Of a stretch of 64,000 nucleotides of DNA, positions 23,419 through 57,911 are shown piece by piece. This DNA is from Bugula neritina (lineage: Eukaryota; Bryozoa; Gymnolaemata; Cheilostomatida; Bugulidae), in assembly GCA_964035545.1 (NCBI GenBank), contig OZ037766.1:33149773-33213772 (forward strand), read 5' to 3'. Numbering within the stretch: the stretch's first letter is position 1; the number at the start of each line of letters is the position of its first letter. Made by a program: the position numbers and the translations under genes. A model generated the notes under the pieces. That model saw only the letters and a program-made list of their open reading frames with translations, searched no databases and was not told the origin of the DNA.

Positions 23419-23700
23419 AACAAGTGTGACTGTCTGAGACAAGTGTGACTGTCTGAGACAAGTGTGACTGTCTGTGAGAAGTGTGACTGTCTGTGACAAG
23501 TGTGACTGTCTGTGACAAGTGTGACTGTCTGTGACAAGTGTGACTGTCTGTGAGAAGTGTGACTGTCTGTGACAAGTGTGACTGTCTGTGAGAAGTGTGA
23601 CTGTCTGTGAGAAGTGTGACTGTCTGTGACAAGTGTGACTGTCTGTGACAAGTGTGACTGTCTGTGAAAAGTGTGACTGTCTGTGACAAGTGTGACTATC
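23419..23700. repeat. 19-bp minisatellite (TGTGACTGTCTGTGACAAG), about 15 copies
   Basis: Variants alternate GACAAG, GAGAAG and TGAGACAAG. Confidence 0.96.
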
Positions 23701-23704
23701 TAGA

Positions 23705-25590
23705 ATCACTCGTCTGCTAATAACTTGCTAATTAATGTCTCATGTCCAGCTTACCCTAGGTTCAGTAGATAATTCATCAGTTTCTTCTGTTGTTGATTTT
23801 TTAGACTACGATTTTGGATTTAGAGTTATGCTTCCATACTATAACTCGGAGATTTCTTTTATATTAGAAATCTGTAACTATGTATTATAATCATATTAGT
23901 TTATTTTGAAGCAAATCGTTATACATTATTCTATAACTTTGTATATTTTCAATACTGCTACATAATAATAAACAGATTGCTGGTGCTCATGTAGGTAGGA
24001 ATTTGATAATGTATACAGATTGTTGGTTAACATTTTTACCTGTTGACATCCCTGCAATACCTTTGTTACTCAGGTTTAATTTAAGCTAGAATGCAGTGTT
24101 TATTGCATGTGATATAAAAATTTATTGGTATGGCAAATTCTTTGTTTCTTCACAATTGTGATTCACTCAGTAATCCTTGAATTTGTCAGAAGTGTTGACA
24201 ACAAAGCAGTTAATCCGCTTCTAATAAATAATGGCTAGGAAATAGAACTTTGAGATGAGAGTTTATAAAAGTTAATCTCCAATTCATAAGTTATTCAGTG
24301 ACATAAATTTTGATACTTTCAAAACAATAAAACAATTATATTATTATAATAGGAGCAAAAACTCCTATTAATCTTTGCATAATTAGAATTATCAAGTTTT
24401 TTATGAAAATATTGAGAACCTGAGGAGGTGCAAGCTTCACAATTAGATTAAATTGAAATACATGTATAAGCAGTTAATGATACTGCAGTAGAAACAACAT
24501 ACAGGCTTTAAGACTAGCTAAAATCTAAAAGATACGAATTTAATAATAAAATAAAAACAATTTGAAGAAATCGTGAAGAAATCATCAACCCTATAGACTC
24601 TAACCCACTTTGAAGCTGCAAGTTTCAGTATTAGAAAGTAAAGATAATGCAGTACTATAAATATTATAATATCTGTGATAGTTCCAGCTACATACGTCGT
24701 CTCATAATGACCTCTAGCATATAGGCTGACAGCTGGCACTGCATGGTTGATTTACTTTAATATAGTTGATATATTTAGCTCCTTCATCCATAATACACTG
24801 GTTATATATAATGTTTACTCTTTAGAAAGTTAGGCTTCTAAATATGTTGATAGGTAATTTTGATCTTACCTATAAAACAAGATCTGAGATCTATCTATAG
24901 GTGACCTTTGTTAAGGTGACCTTTGTTATCATCACTGTTGTTGGTTAGGTTTGGTATATTATTAGATACTATAAATAACTTTGCAATGTTCCGTGTTTTA
25001 ATAGCAAATAGGTTACTGCTAGGTAAACTTTAGGTGCAAAATAGCCACAGCTTGTAATATGCTTTTTACTTTATTCTAAACCAGCAGACCTGCAACTATG
25101 TCAATTATAATATTCATCATGCTTTCCTAAAAATAACACTCTCCACTAGTTTCTCGGAAAGTCATTTGTCCTGAAAGCTTTGTGGAATCTGCATTAGTGC
25201 TCATTTCTAATCTATGAGAAATATTGGTACAGCGTTTTAATAAATTTAAAATATAATTAATATTTTTTTGCATTGTTTAATCTTTGACGGAATTTCATTG
25301 AAACAATCAGTGTTTGATGGCAACGCCAAACTGTAGCAGTTACTATGGCAACAGTAAGATGCACTGATAGCTTCTCTAGTAAAACTGCTGTTGTGTGGAG
25401 AAACTAGAGCTAGGACAGTTTATATCAATGATGAACTAGTTTGGTATATAAGGTTGTGTTAGGATAATAGACTCATAATATTACAAATAACCTTGTATAT
25501 TGATCAGGTCAAAGTTCATTCATACCATCTTTATTTTGCATACAGAAGCTAATGAAGCACGAAACAGCTCTACGGGAAGAAAGAGATTCA
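23705..25590. other. No gene recognised
   Basis: AT-rich unique sequence with no credible exon on either strand. Confidence 0.45.
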
Positions 25591-25599
25591 GAGTAGCTC

Positions 25600-25790
25600 A
25601 ACCTTCTGCAGTCTAACTTATTGTTTGTTGTATTAATAGCAGTGCATTGCCATAGAGTCTTATTATCAGCTATTGGAGGTCTAAATACGATGCAGTGGAT
25701 TGATTGAAATTAATTCTTCAACTTCAAAATTTATTTCAACTACTTACAAAGAAAGACTGAGCACTGGGAAAACCTGAATTTGTTGTTGTG
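25600..25790 (+). other. Possible non-coding first exon of the peptide gene
   Basis: Ends with a strong donor (TTGTTGTG|GTAAGTTC at 25791). A possible acceptor, TATTTATTTAAG, precedes 27071, 15 bases before the peptide ATG. This is an inference from splice signals; the exon start is unknown. Confidence 0.25.
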
Positions 25791-27085
25791 GTAAGTTCTT
25801 GTAAATTCTAAATGCAACATTTTAAAAATAGATATTGGATTTTATTTTCTCATTTCTCTAGGGAAATGTTTCAGTCCACTATTTAGTATTCAGATTTCGT
25901 ATGTGTGAACTTTCCAATAGAATATGGAAAGGTTACATGATTCAATGATGCGTTGATAGACAAGAAAGAGAAATATTCCAAACAGAGTAGTCAGGTGTAA
26001 GTGTGCTACATCTGGGTTACCTTCCCAATCAATCTCAATATGATATCACTTTACTCCGTGAATTCACTAAGGCTATAGCGTCTATAGGTACATTCTCAGC
26101 TTCCTTCAACACCAACAGCCAGGTTCTATTCAGATCAGCTAGGTGCTTATTGTAATAAGTTTTCTACTGGGAGCTGACAATGGTAGACATCTCCACCCTA
26201 TGATAGGGAGACTGGAGTGCAGGACAATGGCTATATTTCCTCCTTCTTATAGTTAGCCTTAGTGACTTGAAAGTTATTATACAATAATAATAGCATCAGG
26301 TGAGCTGGGGTGGGCATCACCGGAACACAAGCTCTGAAGGTTGTTTAACACTTGACATCTAGTAGCTGGCTGCATTTCAGTCATAAAATAGGTTTCTATT
26401 TAGAAACACAGCCGGTACATGAATGGCTGACTCTCAAATAGCAGCTCATGCTTGCTGTGTTTAATTTCTCATATAAGACATATTATTCTTTCCTTAAAGC
26501 TGAGTACTTGACAACTGCAGCAATGCTGTTGAGTCTAGACCAATAGCAGCCAAGCTGCTCCCCTTATAGGCAACTTTCTGTAACTAGAGGTTCTATGAAA
26601 GCACACGGAGCACCTGTACTGATTCTAACAGAAGATAGTTGAGTTGAGTGACAGATGAATGACAATGGAAAATAATTATTGTGCTGTGGTGTATCCTGTT
26701 TGGTTAAAACGAATAATTCCCTAATTAATAGTTCAGTATTGAAATGCAAATAAAAATAGAAAGATGTGGAAGTAATCGTTTGGAGCCACTCCTATGTTAA
26801 TTGTGTCTAACTTTGTCTTCTCTGTTAATTGCAAGACTGAACACTAATTTAATGTCTTGCATATTATAATGAACTTCTAAATCTCGCCCTAAACAACTCT
26901 AACCAATTCTACCAACTTAATGAGAACAGAAGAGCCGTTACTGGTATCTCTTCCTCTCCTCTCCTCCACTCCTCTCCCCCTCTCCTCTCCTCTCTCCCTC
27001 TCCGCAAAGTATAGCATGTGCTGATACAGGTGAACATCTATAGGACACTAACTTATAGTATTTATTTAAGGTGTCTCAGAAGAAG

Positions 27086-27516
27086 ATGAAAGGAATCTCT
27101 CTTTTAGCAACAGTTCTAGCCAGTTTCTTTCTCTTAGCCTGTGTTCTTCAGTACACTGACGGCTTCCGTTTCCGAAGTGTAAGTATATCTGTCCTACCTT
27201 GTGTATAACAGATTATGTTGGATAGTTGGTGTTCATGAGGATACAAGGCATATATAATAATGTATATATTACTGTAATATATTGAGTCTATTACTTCTAG
27301 TCACCTGATACAACGTATATTCCACTCAGATGCTCATATATACTTACTTGTTTTGACTAACTTTAGTTCTCACGCTGCTGCAAAGCCTACAAGAAGAGAA
27401 GACTGTGTACAATAAGACGCAAGCCTCGACGTTGTGTCACCCAGCGGATTTGCGCACAGCCATGTTTTAGGACTCCTCAGCCGCGATTGGCCATATTGGA
27501 CAACTTTTCTATGTGA
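27086..27516 (+). CDS. Secreted cationic six-cysteine peptide, two exons
   Basis: Not recognised as a known family. Exon 1 is 27086-27178 (31 codons) with donor GTAAGT; exon 2 is 27367-27516 (49 codons plus TGA) after TTTAG; phase 0 join, 80 residues. Residues 1-26 look like a signal peptide: MKG, then a hydrophobic core with LLATVLASFFLLACVL, then QYTDG. The mature part FRFRSFSRCCKAYKKRRLC... holds six cysteines at 35, 36, 45, 54, 60 and 64 and about 16 Arg/Lys, followed by a Cys-free tail ending DNFSM. Size, charge and even cysteine count suggest a disulfide-linked secreted peptide, for instance antimicrobial or a hormone, but the spacing matches no class I can name. ATTAAA near 27644 could serve as poly(A) signal. 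Confidence 0.75.
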
Positions 27517-27519
27517 TAG

Positions 27520-30170
27520 CCAATAGATATGTACTCTATGTTAAGCAGACACTCTTTGCAGCCAATGTTGGACTATGTTTCTATATAAGATGTTTTGTTG
27601 CTGTGTGAACAGGACTGCAGCTAAATAGCTGAAACTTACGCTAATTAAAATGTTTGGATGTAAGGGGGGGGGGGGGGAATTGAAACAATTATTTCACAAA
27701 ACATTATCCAAGAAGAACACCAACTAAACATCAACCATATTGGACATAACTGGTATACTAGATAGAACCTATATGTAGAATAGCTCCCGGAATTTCAGAC
27801 TAGCAGAGCAAAAACTCTCCATATGGAAAAGTTGATCGGTGAATTTAGATTATCAGCTGAATTCTGTTACTTTCTGCCTTAAATATTGGTTATTTGTGAA
27901 GTTTTTGAGAGAGAAAATATATTTCTGTATGCTCTCTCTGTATGTTCTCTCTGTATGCTCTCTCTGTATTTTCTTTCTGTATGCATCTATAAAGCAATCC
28001 GAAACAATCACTTTTGTGTTATGAACAAACATTTGCTATTGTTTTTACTTTCTGTTGAGTGTTGACTATTTGAGTTTAAAAAGCTCTCTCCCTAAGTACA
28101 GTATTACTTGAGTACATTGCTGGGAGTGCACTGACATGTCCACACTATTTATAATTTACTCTAGTTATGATACCTGATTTATTCTAATTAGAATGAGGCA
28201 TTAACATTAACTGTGGCACTTGTAAGAAATCTAATTATGTTACTCTAATTACAAATCGTTTTTATTAGCTTCTAAATTAGCTACTATACAGTTGGGTAAT
28301 GGAAGAATAATGCTGGAGCTACTGTGCACTTCTTAAACTAATAAAAACTACAATAATCTCTTCTGTTCAAAGATTTCATTCATATTATTTATGGCTGGCA
28401 CTCATAAGAAGCAATTTAAGTAATTTATTAGATCTATTATCATAAACCTGCGGTTCCCCTCTTCCTACTCACTTCCTGTCTCTAACTTTAAACTTCCAGT
28501 CTTCTAACAGAAGCTTTCTTATCTCACAAGCTAAAGAAAATGTTCTACCATAGAATGTAAAGTTAGGTTTTCCATACTAAGAGCTAAATCATGAAGAGCC
28601 TGCTGTATTCAGCTCCTCTGTTGTTTACTGGACGCTGTCACTAACACAGCTTCACATGCTGGCACATGCTTCCGGTTGTCAGGTCATCTGACAGTCTCAT
28701 TCAAACTGCTCATGACTCATTCTCACATTGTCACAACATGAACTACACTTTGAATATTATTATCACTTTGACAGAGCAATTAAAACAGGCATATACTTTT
28801 TTACAATTTTAATTTGCTATTGCTGGTCAATTTGTTTCCCCTAGGTGCCACCTATACCTGTCTATAAGATTTGTGTACGACATTGGCTAAAACAAACTAG
28901 TATCTGAGATACACACTTAGATTATACATACCTACTTTCATGTGAACTGAATATAATGAATTATTTTGCATTCTATTGCCTATTACACACTGTGAGAGAT
29001 TTTACATGTTGTATAAGTAAATTGGCAGGAATAAACAGAGTATGTTGCTCTGGTCTCCAACAGAAGTAAAGAATGCTTTGGTTCAGCTATAAAATTTGGA
29101 ATCACTAGAACATATAAACTGACAGCCGAGTTCTAGAATAAATTAATTGTCATGTATATTGATTATGGAAGGTAAATTTGAAGTCATTGTAAAAGCTTTG
29201 CTTTGTTTACATGAATATGGTGTGAAAGTTATTAGAGGTGTCTTGTGATAGTTAAAAGATAAGTACATTAATATAGTCTGTTTACACACAAGGAAAAAAA
29301 TATATGTATCTATCTATACACTGTACTATATAATCTATATACTCTATACACTGTACTATATAATCTACTATATACTCTATACTCTATACTAATGTATACT
29401 CAAATATCAGTCTGTAATGTGTAATGTGAAAGGTGCAACATACTGTAGAATCTATGACTTATCCAGAGTACTATATAATCTACCATTTATAGTCTATATA
29501 CTGTGAGATCTATACTCTGTAATGTATATAATGTAATCTTGCATCTACTCTATAATCTCTACTCTGTTATCTATACTCTATAATCTACATTCTACAAGAT
29601 ATAACTCACTATAATGATTATGAAGCTTAGCTTGGGCTTATTTTCTTTACTGCCAACTCCATCAAAAGACCAACATGTATAAATATATACATCTTCATTC
29701 ATGCATTTCCTATAGTGAAGATTCATAACTATACAACATTTGCCTTTAATAATATTACAAAACCATTTGTCATTCTTTCGGATGATTGAAGTGAAAACAG
29801 CTGAATTACAATGGAGGATGCAAAATAATTTATTGATCACAGTGAAAATTTATTGACTTTTTATTCTTTGTTTTAAGTTGAATCATGAACAATTCAGTTG
29901 CCAAAAAACCTGAACTAAAATTTGGTAACATAAATGCATGACATGGAGCTAATTATTTAAAGATGCAAATGCAGCCATTCAGCTGAATGAATCAGAACTA
30001 GCTTGACCTGGAATCGTTTGATTATTTTTATGCAAATTAATTCATGAAAATGTCACTTGGGCTGTTTTAATCAACCCGACAAAAAACTGGTTATAGACTC
30101 CAAAAGTTAGTCTGAGAACTTGAGCATTAGCCTGGGAACTACGCCATTTGCTAGCCTGTGAACAACGTAT
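27520..30170. other. No gene recognised
   Basis: AT-rich sequence with a 14-base G run at 27664-27677, a short CTCTCTGTATG repeat near 27930-27980 and ACTCTATA-type words around 29300-29590. Confidence 0.5.
27664..27677 (+). repeat. (G)14 homopolymer
   Basis: Fourteen consecutive G in otherwise AT-rich DNA, about 150 bp after the peptide stop codon; likely length-variable. Confidence 0.95.
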
Positions 30171-30274
<104 letters not shown>

Positions 30275-30685
30275 ATTGCGGTAATGAATAGCAAAGTATT
30301 TAAATTTTAAAAACACTTTTATTGACATAAGTGCAAGTTACAGGTGAAAATTGGAAAGCAATGCTAGATAAATAAATAGAGTAGAACATATTATACAGAG
30401 TAATACTAATAATAGATGTGCTATATATAGCCATGCGGCATCACCACAAACATAACACAATTTGATGAACAAACTAACAAATACTTGGAGAGTTGAAGGT
30501 GAATGACTCATCAAAGTTGAGAGTTTTGTCACGTAGTCAACATGTATAAACTGTACGTCTGAGTACATTGATAATGTATTAGAAGAAGGCGTAATTATTA
30601 ATATGACATTCTACATTGTTACTAGACGTCAATCTGCACCACCCCTCAGCATATATACATAATTTCCACTTGGTGAATTCCTAAG

Positions 30686-31529
30686 CTATGACTCATCATT
30701 GTAGGCATCACCCTTGCGTCCCCTGAAGCGCGTCCGCATGTCCAGAATAGAACGCTTGCATTCAAAGAAGGCGGTTCGGAGTTGGACACACTCCAAGGGC
30801 ACTCGGGCACCGTCACTGCCTTGCAGGCATTGCTTAGGGGTGAACTTGTCCTGCAATAGAAATACTTGACTATAGACTTGGCTATGAACTTGACTATATA
30901 CTTGGTCATGGACACTTGAATATATACTTGATTATGGACTTTACACAAAATGCTATTGACATTTTCCGTATAAATACTCATTTACATAACACTGAATCAT
31001 TATGCAGGTCGAAGTGAAAACGAATTTTCTAAAATAAAACAACAGAATGAGAAGATTGTGTCATTCGGTGACAGCTTAGCAACTTTATCAATTAAGCTAT
31101 AAACTGCATATCTGTGTTAAACAGGATATAAGATATTGAGTACACATAGTGCGAGAGCGAATAAATAAGAGAAGACAACTCTGGATAACTTAGCCAACTA
31201 AACAGATATAGCAACATACTGTACTTATTTCCATTAAATATACTTAAACACTTACCTATCAAGAATACTTACATACTTACCTGTCTCACACACTCACCAA
31301 CTTACAGGTAAGTATATTGACACACTTACCTGTCTCACACACTCACCAACTTACATGTAAGTATACTGACACACTTACCTGTCTCACACACTCACCAACT
31401 TACAGGTAAGTATACTGACACACTTACCTGTCTCACACACTCGCTCTCTAGCAAGCAGTACTTAAGATCGTCTCGTAAGACTTGACACGCAACAGGCACA
31501 TCGCCGAGGATCCATTGTCTGATACCCAT
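30686..31529 (-). CDS. COA5: Cytochrome c oxidase assembly factor 5 (PET191 family)
   Basis: Small intermembrane-space protein needed for assembly of mitochondrial complex IV; exact biochemical role in the family is unsettled. Two exons: 31529-31428 (34 codons) and 30850-30686 (54 codons plus TAG), phase 0, total 88 residues against about 74 in human. Twin CX9C is visible: C15-X9-C25 in ACQVLRDDLKYC and C55-X9-C65 in ECVQLRTAFFEC, plus cysteines in ESEC and KQC. The signature ending FFECKRSILD..RFRGRKG is typical of the family. A nine-residue tail DAYNDES-like extends beyond the usual end. The intron is about 577 bp and its first 150-170 bp consist of 49-bp repeats that copy the donor region. 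The start was chosen as the first ATG before the conserved part. Confidence 0.93.
31262..31440. repeat. 49-bp minisatellite copying the COA5 exon 1 donor
   Basis: Units contain CACTTACCTGTCTCACACAC, which on the minus strand is the last exon bases (GTGTGTGAGACAG) plus GTAAGTG. Each copy therefore offers a full decoy donor; the outermost copy is the real one. Confidence 0.9.
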
Positions 31530-31559
31530 AGCTGACACCTCTCTGACATATACTGGTTA

Positions 31560-31615
31560 CTCTGTATAGCTGACACCTCTCTGACATATACTGGTTACTC
31601 TGTATAGCTGACACC
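31560..31615. repeat. Short direct duplication upstream of COA5
   Basis: TAGCTGACACCTCTCTGACA is repeated with a 52-55 bp period across the COA5 start region. Confidence 0.75.
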
Positions 31616-31639
31616 TCTACTCTGTGTATCTACAACAGT

Positions 31640-34600
31640 TCAAGAAACTCTTCACTGACACACTGGTTCTCATGTATATATCTCAGTTGGCCTGTATTTA
31701 GACTGAAAACAGATTCAGCATTGAACAGGGCAACTCATACACTTGAGAGGTAGGAAAAGTGAGCTGACTGATTGCATTGTGTTATCAACAGAGGAAATAG
31801 TAGGTTACTAGTAGAAAATATAACACAATAAATAATCCAGCTGTGATGTAGTTAGTTTATTATTGCAACTTAATTTTACCTGCAGCCTTGTCAACTACTA
31901 GACTGAAAACTTACAAGTAAATTTCTTTAAACAAGAGCAGGTAACTCTGCAGGATTAAAGTGATTAGAAAATGTGTCTATTGAAAAAACAACTTTACAAA
32001 CTAACAGCAAAAGAGCTGAGAGCAGCTTTTCTTAATGTACTGTAAGTCATATGTGCTGCACACACCTATAAGGGTAGAATCATTCTGTTATTATACAGTA
32101 AATGTTATACTGCATAGAAATCTTACTGCATTACCAGAATAAAGCTTCACACCGAATAGATAAAATCAATTTCAATTAAACCCGTTTTAATGAAAATTAG
32201 CTTTTAGAATAGTTTTAAAATAGCATAGCCTGGGGACCCTACCACCAAGCTATCCAACTGGGCTACACACCTCATTGAAGTTAAACAAACCCACAAACTA
32301 ACAGAGAAGAGTCTAAGAGCATTGTACTAGCTATATATAGCTTTGCTATAATCTTTTTTATTTCAAAGACACTCTGTCCCAGAATAAGTGCTGGGTGTAT
32401 TTCACTGAAGCCTGTTTCTTCACACTTTCTATGTAAATATATTCATGTGTCTGGATACTCTTTAGTTCCACTATTGGTAGTACTACCAGTCTGTTACTAA
32501 CAGTATTATTATCAGTATTAAAGTTTGTCATAAACCTAAGACTTAGAGTTACTGTTATCACCATTAGTATTACTAGTAGTATTATATTTTGATTTATTCA
32601 TTACTGTAAATATAGGTACATTACTATAAGTATATGTACTTCTATTACTATTATTGTAATAATAATATTATTTTTTATTAGTAAAGCTCACTAGAAACAT
32701 CATTACCATGATTGCCATTATGATTATTGGTCAGTTAGTCTAACTAACTTAATTTTATGTCCCATAATCTAAATATAACTAATACTTCACTTAAAATTAT
32801 CTCTAACAATTGATTTATAAAAATACAAATATGAATTTTAAGATTATACTCTTATTTATAGCAAGATAAGAATCCAGAGTATCATTATCATAGCATCAAC
32901 ATCAGGTATCAGCATGACTACAAGCATCAGGTATCAGCATGAGCATAAGCAATCAGTCCATCAGTAGGCAATGTGAGTATCAATATCACTCTATTACTAT
33001 CAGCATGGTTATGCCTTAGACTTATGACCTAATCTTATCAGTATGAGTATAAATTACAGTTTGTAGGCAATCGTGCAGCAGTCACAATGACAATGTAATA
33101 GCTAATCTGTTAGTATTATCTAAGACTAAGAGTAACTTACTCAGCAAGTCTAATGTCTAAGAGTAAGTCTAATATAGTAATAAGCAAATGACTATAAGAA
33201 ATCAATAATTGCCAATTTCAATGTAAATCAGAATGACTAGAGCCTCAGTCAATGAACATGGGGCTAGGCAGATACAATGACCATGATCATGATGCCAGAA
33301 ATAACTACGACTAATGTCTAATCTAATCATTATAATGATGAGTGAATGTGATGGCCAATGGAAGGAAATTGAAAATGAATGACAGGAAACTTAAATTTTA
33401 AACACCAACACTGTAACAGCTGCTTCAAGTTCAACTTGCAAAAATTAAAAATAAATTATTATTAAAATTATAAACTTAAATTATAGATATTTATATTAAT
33501 ATAAATTAATTTGAATTTCAATTTGAAAAAAAAATTAAATACATCAAGAAAAATCAGATATAAAATAAATAAGAAATACACTGCAATCGATTGAAACTTT
33601 TAATTCCTGCAACATGAATTGATGAAAATAATCACGAGGGGAATGATTATGATTATGATTAATTACTATCATGATGACGATGATGAGTTTCAACTTGGAG
33701 ATGAACGGAATTTACCAAGTCGAAACTTTGAAATAGAAAAACAGTTTAACAGGAATTGCTGTAATGAATTGTATATAGTAGAATGATTGAGCAAAGACGA
33801 TGAAAAATGGGTCGCCAAGCTTTGCAATTTGGGCGTAGCTTCTTCGACTTTGCTCAGTGTTTACTTTAGAATCCAGGATTTGCGTGATAAGGTATTTGCA
33901 TAGAATACAATCGAAGCTAGGGCAAGGTGTTACAAGAGCCCGTCATTTGAAGCCGGCCAGAGGCTCATAAACTACGACCATAGAGTACAGATTACTGGCA
34001 TTTGTAGGTTTCAGTTTGTAATACCAGGAATGTTTGATCCCGTTGATGGACAATCACAAGGATAAAGATGCTGTAATTGAACTTAGCTAATAGTAATTAC
34101 TCAATTACAGCATGCACATCTCTTAGTCTTACAGCGCATATGTTATTTATTATGAATTCAATTATAATTATAATTTATATGTTATTTTCAATATTTTATT
34201 ATAATTTTTAGTTGAACTAAAAGAGTAAAACTTAATCACTAGAAGTAGAACTAGAAGTACAAGTAGATTAATCATAAACATAATCATAATGTTATTGTTA
34301 ATGCTAATGTTATACTTATACTTATGCTTTTAGTTATACACTTATACTTATAGTTATAGTTAATGTTATGAACTATAGTTTATCACTCATTTATGTATTT
34401 GTTATACTTAAATTGATAATAATCATAATGCTAATAACTAATACTAATAGCAATACTAATAGTATTAGTAATGAGTATTACTATTGCTATTACTATTAGT
34501 ATTACTATTATTATTACTTATTAGTATTACTATTAGTATTAGTATTAGTATTACTACTGAAGTAATATTAATAAAAATACAACCAAGTTTAATGAATAAA

Positions 34601-36150
34601 TATATTTATAGTTAATGTTATGCTTACAATATTTTTATTAAATTTGATGAATATAACATTAAATTGAATAAATGAATAATAAATATAATATTAATAATAA
34701 TAATATCATAGTGGTAATATCATAATAATAGTTAGTATCAATATGACTGAGTATCACTATGAGTATGAGTAATGATTTGATGATATGGTAATCACCATAA
34801 CTAATACTATCAGTATCACCATCATTACTGCTACTGATAGTGACAGTGATTACATGTACTCATAGGTAATGATGATGATATTTTTGTGGGATCTCAGTGC
34901 TCAGTAGACTCATGAAGCAATTGTAATCATAATGATGAGTCAAACTCAATGTCATAGTGATAGTTTTAATGTCGAACTCAGACCCAGTCAAAAGATGCAA
35001 TGCCAGAATGAGTATTACATTTACTAGTACTACTAGTACTTTTACCCTGGTAGTGAGTGTTGAACTGATATTGCAGACTAAATTTACTCTTACTAGTTAA
35101 TAATAACTTGAGTTATGTTTACCTGTCAAAAGGCCACAGCTCCTCTCTCAATACACTATCTCTACTCTTTTGTATTATGTTAATAGTAATTATGTAATGT
35201 CAACTGTTGTTTACAACAGCACTATCTGTAAGAGTTACTGGGTTGCAGACTTACACATATCACTAGTTTTATTGTCAGCCAAAGTTTCTGTATTAGCCAA
35301 AACATGTAGCATGCAACACTTTGTAATTGCATTTAAAGATAATCTTTTCAAGAAATGTGCTTGCTTTGGAGCAAATATGTAGTTTTTAGCTTACTGTACA
35401 AAAAAGATATACAATGCCTGGTAAAGGGTTCAGTAATTCAGATATTTTTAACGAGTGCCAAATGTACCATGTATGAAATGTCATAGGTTTTTTATAATAG
35501 TGTTGAAGTAAAACCCAGCATGAGCAAGCATTGTTTTATCCATTCACATATTATTAAGGCTAATAGTTTTAGTGCCGGTCAACATAAGTTATTTGCTTGT
35601 AAACTATATTTATTGCAAAACTGACATCTTGATATTTCATTGCTTAGTTTCACTGAGTATTTTATACATTAATATTAATAATTTGGTGACATTTTTGCTG
35701 TAATAGAATAATAAATACTACTATTCTGTAGTCATGATATGAATTCCTCATTATTCACCTGCCGCATTACCTACTGTAGGTCTCTGTTTTGAAACTACTA
35801 ATGTAGAATTCAACCTTAAATGGTATAGTTAATAGTTCTATACAATGTAATGAATGTCTACTATCTCACTAGCTACTTACATACTCACAATGAAAGTTGA
35901 AGACTACAGAGTATTAATGCCCTATTAGTATAATATTTGTACTGTACAAGTGTCAACCAAATGCTAAACTTAAGACTGTATTTCCAACCACTCAGTTCTG
36001 AACCCTCTGCTACTTCTAAAGTGATGACCTTTTAGATATGCCAATTTTTGAGTAGCTGAAGCTCCATGCAATATCTCTACTTAATTTAAATATCAACTAA
36101 GGATCTGAAGCTAGCAAGGCTTGGACCTGTATCTACCAGTAAGTAAGTAG
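31640..36150. other. No gene recognised; degenerate AGTATTAC-type low-complexity sequence
   Basis: From about 32440 to 35050 the sequence is dominated by degenerate words such as AGTATTACTAGT, ATAATAAT and ATTATGAT, including an inverted stretch at 34430-34560. A 13-bp hairpin (ATGCTGTAATTGA arms) lies at about 34068-34117. I found no credible exon. Confidence 0.5.
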
Positions 36151-36152
36151 CC

Positions 36153-56847
<20,695 letters not shown>

Positions 56848-57392
56848 GTGTCCATAGACTGAGTGACACTACACCACTTTATGCATCAATCTCAATGCAA
56901 ACTTTACCTGCTATACATTACGTTGTGTCACCATGAATATAGCTAGGCGCCGAGTGACCCAGCATTCTATCCACTTTCGTGTCCACTGGTAATCGCAAAC
57001 TTATGTATAGTCAATATATAAAAATAGACTGTTCTGTTTCCTTTGTGTGAGTCCCTTTGTAATACCAAGTCTATCACGCGCCATAGAATTTAGTAACTTT
57101 TATCGATATTTGCTCACTTTGATTTTATTTAAAGTAAATTCTAGTTTTTCGTTGGTGTTTCAATTATTTTCTGACTTGTTTTGTCTTTGATCAAGGAGTC
57201 TAGTGTGTGATCTAAGGAGTTCAAGTGTTATACCAGTTTACTGTATAATTTATAGTATTTTCTGTCTATTTGATGGAGCTTATTTATATAGCTTTACTCT
57301 GGAGAAATTTCATTTGAACAATATTCTAATATTATTATAAGACAACTTATTCTTGTTTGCTCTGTATTTCCCATGTTTCATAATTATGATTT

Positions 57393-57398
57393 AATAAA
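57393..57398 (+). terminator. Poly(A) signal AATAAA for the ABCC gene
   Basis: First canonical AATAAA on the plus strand that I see after the ABCC stop, giving a 3' UTR of about 560 nt. Confidence 0.6.
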
Positions 57399-57501
57399 AT
57401 GATTTCATACCTACACTCAGCAAAATACTATACGTGTGAATTTGTGGACAAAAAAGTAATTAATCTACCATGACTGTCTGGAAATAGCTAATAAATAATA
57501 A

Positions 57502-57845
57502 ATTGCATATATAGAAGGTATGTTGTGTAGAGTGAGATAGAATAGTACAGCTAGTTGTAGTAAGAGAGATTGCATATATAGAAGGTATGTTGTGTAGAGT
57601 GAGATAGAATAGTACAGCTAGTTGTAGTAAGAGAGATTGCATATATAGAAGGTATGTTGTGTAGAGTGAGATAGAATAGTACAGCTAGTTGTAGTAAGAG
57701 AGATTGCATATATAGAAGGTATGTTGTGTAGAGTGAGATAGAATAGTACAGCTAGTTGTAGTAAGAGAGATTGTATATATAGAAGGTATGTTGTGTAGAG
57801 TGAGATAGAATAGTACAGCTAGTTGTAGTAAGAGAGATTGCATAT
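57502..57845. repeat. 67-bp repeat, five copies
   Basis: Unit begins TTGCATATATAGAAGGTATG, copies almost identical; located between the convergent ABCC and ABHD14 genes. Confidence 0.97.
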
Positions 57846-57911
57846 GGTGTATATAAATAATAATTGAGTATACATAGATGAGAATGAATAACTTAGTGTT
57901 AGTAATATGGA

